From the NCBI RefSeq assembly GCF_021555155.1, contig NZ_JAKGBU010000009.1, positions 1 to 64,000 of the forward strand: a stretch of 64,000 nt of DNA. Reading direction: 5' to 3'. Position 1 is the stretch's first letter. Every line of letters starts with the position of its first letter. This document shows, one piece after another, positions 60,444-64,000 of the stretch. Source of the DNA: Rhizobium alarense. Lineage in GTDB: Bacteria; Pseudomonadota; Alphaproteobacteria; Rhizobiales; Rhizobiaceae. Below the pieces are notes generated by a model. The model was not told the DNA's origin. It was given only the letters and a program-made list of their open reading frames with translations, and made no database searches. A program made the translations under genes and the position numbers.

Positions 60444-62048
60444 ATGGATTCGTGCGATGTTCTGGTGATCGGCTCCGGTTCCGCGGCCTGCGCCTCGGCG
60501 CTTCGGGCGGCGCGCGGCGGACTCAAGGTTCTCGTCATCGAAAAGAGCGCGTGGCTGGGCGGGACTTCCGCCATGTCCGGCTCCGGCGTCTGGATCCCGG
60601 CCAACCACGTGGCGGCGGAAGCCGGCGTTGCCGACAGTCGGCAGGAGGCGATCGCCTATCTCCGGGCGGTGTCGCCGGACGGCTGGCTGGAGAAGGAGGA
60701 CGCCCGCTGGTCCGCCTTCGTGGAACGCGCCCCCGACATGCTGAAGTTCCTCGCGGAGAACACGCCGCTCGACTTCCGTCTCGTGAAGGAGCCGGATCCC
60801 TTTTCCGAGGCGCCGGGCGGCAAGCTCGTCGGCCGCATGGTCTCGCCCATGCCGCTTAGCCGCCGCATCCTCGGGCCTTTCGCGTGTCGTCTCCGGCGCT
60901 CCACGCTGCCGCACAGCTTCACCTATCAGGAAGTTGTGGACCATGACCTCTATCACCATCCGATCCGCGCCGGTCTAAAGCTCTGGCCGAAGCTCCTCCG
61001 CCGCTGGCTCACCAATTCCGGCGGACAGGGGACGGCCCTCATGACGGGCCTCATCCGCGGCTGTCTCGATGCCGGGGTGACCTTCTGGCCGGAAACGCGC
61101 GCCGTGAAGCTGGTTCAGGATGCCGCCGAACGGGTGATCGGCGCCGAACTGGAGCGCGGGCAACGGAAGCAGACGGTCATGGCAGGGCGCGGCGTCGTCA
61201 TCGCGTCCGGAGGCTTCGAATGGGATCCGGAGATGCGCGCGCGCCATTTCCCGGGGCCGCTCGACCGGATCGGCAGCCCGCGCAGCAACGAGGGCGACGG
61301 CCAGAAGCTTGCCGCCTCTGCCGGCGCACAACTCGACCTCATGGACCAGGCGAATGTCTATCCCTGTCTGCCGACACGCTATCAGGGCCGCCCGCACGGG
61401 CTGCCGATGACCTTCCAGGCCGAACCGCATTCCATCGTCGTCGACCGTCACGGCAGGCGCTTCGTCAGCGAGAATGATTTCAATATCGGCGAAGCGCTGG
61501 ACAGGCGCGGCGCCGACGGCACGCCGGTACATCTGCCGTGTTACCTCGTCGGCGACCATCGTTTCCTCGGCACGTCGTTGCCTTTCCGCTGGTATGCGTC
61601 CTATGAACCGCAATGGGTCAAGAAGGCACAATCCATTCCGGATCTGGCCGAAAAGCTCGGCCTTCCGGCAGCGGTTCTGCAGGAGACGATAGACCGATGG
61701 AACACCTTCTGCGCCAACGGCTGTGATGAGGACTTCCGACGCGGCGAAAGCGGCTGGGAGGACTACAAGGCCCACGGTCCCGAAAACCGCCTGAAGCCCA
61801 TCGACAAGCCGCCCTATATCGGCATGAGCCTCAATCGTTCGATCCTCGGCACGAAGGGGGGCGCACGGACCAACGAACAGGGGCAGGTGCTGCGGCCGGA
61901 CGGATCGGTGATAGCCGGCCTTTATGCCGCGGGCCTTGCCATGGCAAATCCCTTCGGCACGCGCGCCGTCGGCGCCGGCACCACGATCGGCCCCAACATG
62001 ACCTGGGGTTACATCGCATCGGAAACGATCCTGAGGCAAAACCGGTGA
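60444..62048 (+). CDS. FAD-binding dehydrogenase, fumarate reductase/ketosteroid dehydrogenase-like
   Basis: The 534-residue flavoprotein has CDVLVIGSGSAACASALRAA and EKSAWLGGTSAMSGSGVWIP for FAD binding. It also has ASGGFEWDPEMRARHFPGPL in the middle and a C-terminal GLYAAGLAMANPFGTRAVGAGTTIGP, the layout of 3-ketosteroid-1-dehydrogenase and FrdA-type enzymes. GGGGA precedes the ATG at 60444; the ATG at 60438 is an alternative. It likely introduces or reduces a C=C bond next to a carbonyl. A steroid substrate is not implied. Confidence 0.91.
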   Translation: MDSCDVLVIGSGSAACASALRAARGGLKVLVIEKSAWLGGTSAMSGSGVWIPANHVAAEAGVADSRQEAIAYLRAVSPDGWLEKEDARWSAFVERAPDMLKFLAENTPLDFRLVKEPDPFSEAPGGKLVGRMVSPMPLSRRILGPFACRLRRSTLPHSFTYQEVVDHDLYHHPIRAGLKLWPKLLRRWLTNSGGQGTALMTGLIRGCLDAGVTFWPETRAVKLVQDAAERVIGAELERGQRKQTVMAGRGVVIASGGFEWDPEMRARHFPGPLDRIGSPRSNEGDGQKLAASAGAQLDLMDQANVYPCLPTRYQGRPHGLPMTFQAEPHSIVVDRHGRRFVSENDFNIGEALDRRGADGTPVHLPCYLVGDHRFLGTSLPFRWYASYEPQWVKKAQSIPDLAEKLGLPAAVLQETIDRWNTFCANGCDEDFRRGESGWEDYKAHGPENRLKPIDKPPYIGMSLNRSILGTKGGARTNEQGQVLRPDGSVIAGLYAAGLAMANPFGTRAVGAGTTIGPNMTWGYIASETILRQNR

Positions 62049-62409
62049 TCGATGCTCGTGCCCGGTTGCGGAGCACGGGCCGGCATTGCGTATAACGACC
62101 CCTGGCTCCAACGTTGAGAGGCAGTTCGCGAAAATTGAACGGTTGAGATAAGTGTTTTTCGGCTCAGAAGCACGGCACCATGCCGGGAACAGGAGCCGAG
62201 ATGCCGATTTTGCGCTCGGGCCGTCACGAGAGAACCCAGGGGCCTGATCTTCAGCCCCAGCAGACGATGTCGAGCACCTTCCACTCCGGTACCGACAAAA
62301 TGACAATCCGATGACGGAATTGGAACGGGTGCGGAAAAGCCTGCAATCCGCCTGACAAGCACCGCCGCTATCACCGCAGGGGATTCAAGCCCCCGCACCG
62401 GAGCAGCGC
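62049..62409. other. Intergenic region without a supported gene
   Basis: The 361 bp between the flavoprotein and phosphoesterase genes contain a CAACGTTG palindrome (62109-62116) and a TTGAACG (62135-62141). The remaining GC-rich sequence has no start with a ribosome-binding site. A 129-codon open frame on the minus strand has no recognisable features and covers the end of the flavoprotein gene. Confidence 0.45.
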
Positions 62410-63240
62410 GTGAAAATCATCCAGATCACCGATACGCATTTCAGCGAGAGCAAACGCCATTTCCTCGGCAACTGGGCGCCGCTGTGCGCGTGGATCGAGG
62501 AGCAGGAGGCGGACCTTGTTGTCCACACGGGCGACCTGACGGTCGACGGCGCGGACGACGAGCAGGAACTGCGTTTCTCGATGGAACTGATGCGGCAGGT
62601 CCGGGTTCCGATGCTGCTCGTGCCCGGCAATCACGACGTCGGACATCTCCCCGGAACGCTCCAGCCGGTGACGCCGGACAGGCTGCGACGCTGGGAGACG
62701 CATGTCGGTCCCGACCGGTGGATCGAGGATACGACGGGCTGGCGGCTGATCGGCTTCAACACCCTGCTGATCGGTCACGGCAACGAGGCCGAGAACCGCC
62801 AGCTCGAATGGCTGTCCGAAGCGATCGCGACGGCGGCCGGTCGACGGATCGCGCTTTTCACGCACAAGCCGCTCTTCGTCGACGATCCGCTGGAGGGCGA
62901 CACGGATTATTGGGGCATCCGGCCCAGGGAACGGCGGCGGATCTTCGATGCGATGGCCGGAAACGATGTCGCGCTCGTTGCATCGGGCCATCTGCACTGG
63001 GCCTGGCAGGGCACCCTCGGGGCGACGGCGTTGACCTGGGGGCCGTCCGCAGCCTTCGTCATCGACAAGCTGGAACGGGAGATGCCGGGTCGGCGCGTCG
63101 TCGGGGCCGTGGTGCACGACCTCGGCGACGGCGTCGAGAGCCGGATCGTCGCCGTGCCCGGCATGATGGCGCATGTCTTCGACGAGGTGTTCCACGAGGT
63201 CTATCCGATGCTCGCCACGGCGAAGGAGGCCGCCCGATGA
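62410..63240 (+). CDS. Calcineurin-like metallophosphoesterase (CpdA/GpdQ type)
   Basis: The 276-residue protein has the full metal-site set: D-x-H in ITDTHFSE (D8, H10), HTGDLTVDG, VPGNHDVGH, a later FTHKPLF, and SGHLHWAW. Members hydrolyse cAMP or glycerophosphodiesters. The start is GTG with GGAG upstream. It overlaps the UgpC-like ATPase gene by 4 bp (ATGA), which favours a role on an imported phosphodiester or sugar-phosphate conjugate rather than signalling. This is inference. Confidence 0.93.
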   Translation: MKIIQITDTHFSESKRHFLGNWAPLCAWIEEQEADLVVHTGDLTVDGADDEQELRFSMELMRQVRVPMLLVPGNHDVGHLPGTLQPVTPDRLRRWETHVGPDRWIEDTTGWRLIGFNTLLIGHGNEAENRQLEWLSEAIATAAGRRIALFTHKPLFVDDPLEGDTDYWGIRPRERRRIFDAMAGNDVALVASGHLHWAWQGTLGATALTWGPSAAFVIDKLEREMPGRRVVGAVVHDLGDGVESRIVAVPGMMAHVFDEVFHEVYPMLATAKEAAR

Positions 63241-64000
63241 GCGCGCTCGTCCTGTCACAGGTGACGAAATCCTTCGGGGAGAACGCGATACTCAAGGGTA
63301 TCAGCCTCGCAGTGCAGGAGGGCGAGTTCATCGCGCTCGTCGGGCCGTCGGGCTGCGGCAAGAGCACGCTGCTGCGTATTGTGGCGGGGCTGGAGCAGGT
63401 ATCGTCCGGCACGATCGCCGCAGGCGGGCGCGATCTCACCGGCCTGCCGGCCGCTGACCGGAACGTCGCCATGGTGTTCCAGTCCTATGCACTCTATCCG
63501 CATCTTACGGCGGGGCAGAACATTGCCGTGCCGCTTGCCATGCGACAGCTGAGCCGCGCCCGGCGATTGCCGATCGTCGGTCCGTTGCTGCCTGGCCAGA
63601 AGCAGGCATGCGCGGCGATCCGGCAACAGGTCGACGAAATGGCGCGCGCCCTGAAAATCGAGCATCTCCTCGACCGGAAACCGGGGCAGATGTCGGGCGG
63701 TCAGCGTCAGCGCGTGGCGCTTGCCCGGGCGATGGTCCGCCATCCGGCGCTCTTCCTGATGGACGAGCCCTTGTCCAATCTCGATGCCAATCTCAGGGTT
63801 CACGCCCGGGGCGAGATCGTCGATCTCCATCGGCGGGCCGGCGTTCCGACGCTTTATGTGACGCATGACCAGGCGGAGGCGCTGTCCATGGCGGACCGGG
63901 TCGCGGTGATGATCGCCGGCAGTCTCCTGCAGATCGCCTCGCCGCAACAGATCTACGACGACCCGACCCATCTCGAGGTGGCGCGCTTCATCGGGCAGCC
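63237..64000 (+). CDS. UgpC/MalK-type ABC ATPase (3' end outside window)
   Basis: The first 254 residues are visible. They include Walker A GPSGCGKST (36-44), Q-loop VFQSYALYPHLT, signature [15 protein letters not shown] and Walker B LFLMDEPLSNLD, then the switch histidine in YVTHDQAEA. Between the Q-loop and the signature lies an insertion (SRARRLPIVGPLLPGQKQAC) longer than in E. coli MalK. The C-terminal regulatory domain is beyond the window edge. It probably belongs to a sugar or glycerophosphodiester importer whose other genes follow. Confidence 0.93.
   Translation, partial: MSALVLSQVTKSFGENAILKGISLAVQEGEFIALVGPSGCGKSTLLRIVAGLEQVSSGTIAAGGRDLTGLPAADRNVAMVFQSYALYPHLTAGQNIAVPLAMRQLSRARRLPIVGPLLPGQKQACAAIRQQVDEMARALKIEHLLDRKPGQMSGGQRQRVALARAMVRHPALFLMDEPLSNLDANLRVHARGEIVDLHRRAGVPTLYVTHDQAEALSMADRVAVMIAGSLLQIASPQQIYDDPTHLEVARFIGQ

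Noticed and set aside
60444-62048. Calling the flavoprotein a 3-ketosteroid dehydrogenase
   Set aside because: The fold family fits, but no other steroid-degradation gene is present, so only the broad family is given.
8490-62141. TTGAACG repeated at 8490, 8540, 47993 (minus) and 62135 as a shared regulatory motif
   Set aside because: TTGAAC is also a common -35-like hexamer, and only the paired inverted copies at 8489-8546 show dyad symmetry.
62009-62398. A 129-codon minus-strand frame between the flavoprotein and phosphoesterase genes
   Set aside because: No start signal or similarity, and it overlaps the end of the flavoprotein gene.
1-64000. CRISPR arrays, tRNA or rRNA genes, insertion sequences, integrases or attachment sites
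   Set aside because: I saw no direct-repeat arrays, cloverleaf sequences, transposase frames or terminal repeats, so I report none.

Overview
The window is a high-GC, densely packed alphaproteobacterial segment, most likely from a Rhizobiaceae member (Ensifer, Sinorhizobium, Shinella or Rhizobium relatives). The evidence is the gene content: a UrtABCDE-type transporter with a formamidase, a small CspA followed by a short basic protein, a DUF6481-like protein, an FMN-riboswitch ribB, and many solute transporters each tied to catabolic enzymes. I see no rRNA, tRNA, insertion sequence or CRISPR array. The taxonomic call is inference.

Layout. 1-7.3 kb: a divergent sugar or sugar-alcohol locus, with an FGGY kinase (cut by the window edge) and a split transketolase on the minus strand, and a ribose-type ABC transporter plus an SDR dehydrogenase on the plus strand. 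7.3-8.2 kb: an FMN riboswitch and ribB. 8.5-13.1 kb: a Pot-type ABC transporter lacking its own ATPase, with a YtcJ-like amidohydrolase. 13.5-18.2 kb: a TRAP transporter (DctPQM) with an amidase and a tiny two-helix membrane protein. 18.5-21.3 kb: housekeeping-like genes (fatty acid desaturase, DUF6481-like, small basic protein, cspA with a long leader, FmdB zinc ribbon). 21.4-27.5 kb: formamidase and a urea/amide ABC transporter, divergent from an unusual two-component system (27.9-32.2 kb) whose kinase carries a whole NCS1 transporter-like domain. 32.2-41.7 kb: a dipeptide/opine-type ABC system with two FAD oxidases, an SDR and a MarR regulator. 41.9-62.0 kb: a large catabolic region under a GntR/FCD regulator. 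62.4-64 kb: a calcineurin-like phosphoesterase and a UgpC/MalK-type ATPase (cut by the window edge).

The most interesting part is 41.9-62.0 kb. A Liv-type ABC transporter with an amine-oxidase-like flavoprotein, a ProC-like reductase, an acetoin-dehydrogenase-like E1/E2 set, a 3-hydroxyacyl-CoA-dehydrogenase-like enzyme, an SDR, a DUF3830-like protein, a NIPSNAP protein, a cupin, an aspartate-dehydrogenase-like protein, an alpha/beta hydrolase, a single-chain B12-dependent mutase-like protein and a fumarate-reductase/ketosteroid-dehydrogenase-like flavoprotein are spread over several divergent operons. The promoter regions of these operons carry the same palindrome, AGTGTCGACACT or a close variant. 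I read this as one regulon for an uncharacterised substrate. The second system worth attention is the NCS1-transporter/histidine-kinase hybrid with its LuxR-type response regulator next to the urea/formamide genes, preceded by a sigma-54-like promoter. A third is a MarR-linked 21-bp operator found at both promoters of the peptide/opine-type locus.

Functions come from motifs and family resemblance read by eye; no database search was run. Start codons were chosen by ribosome-binding sites and overlaps.
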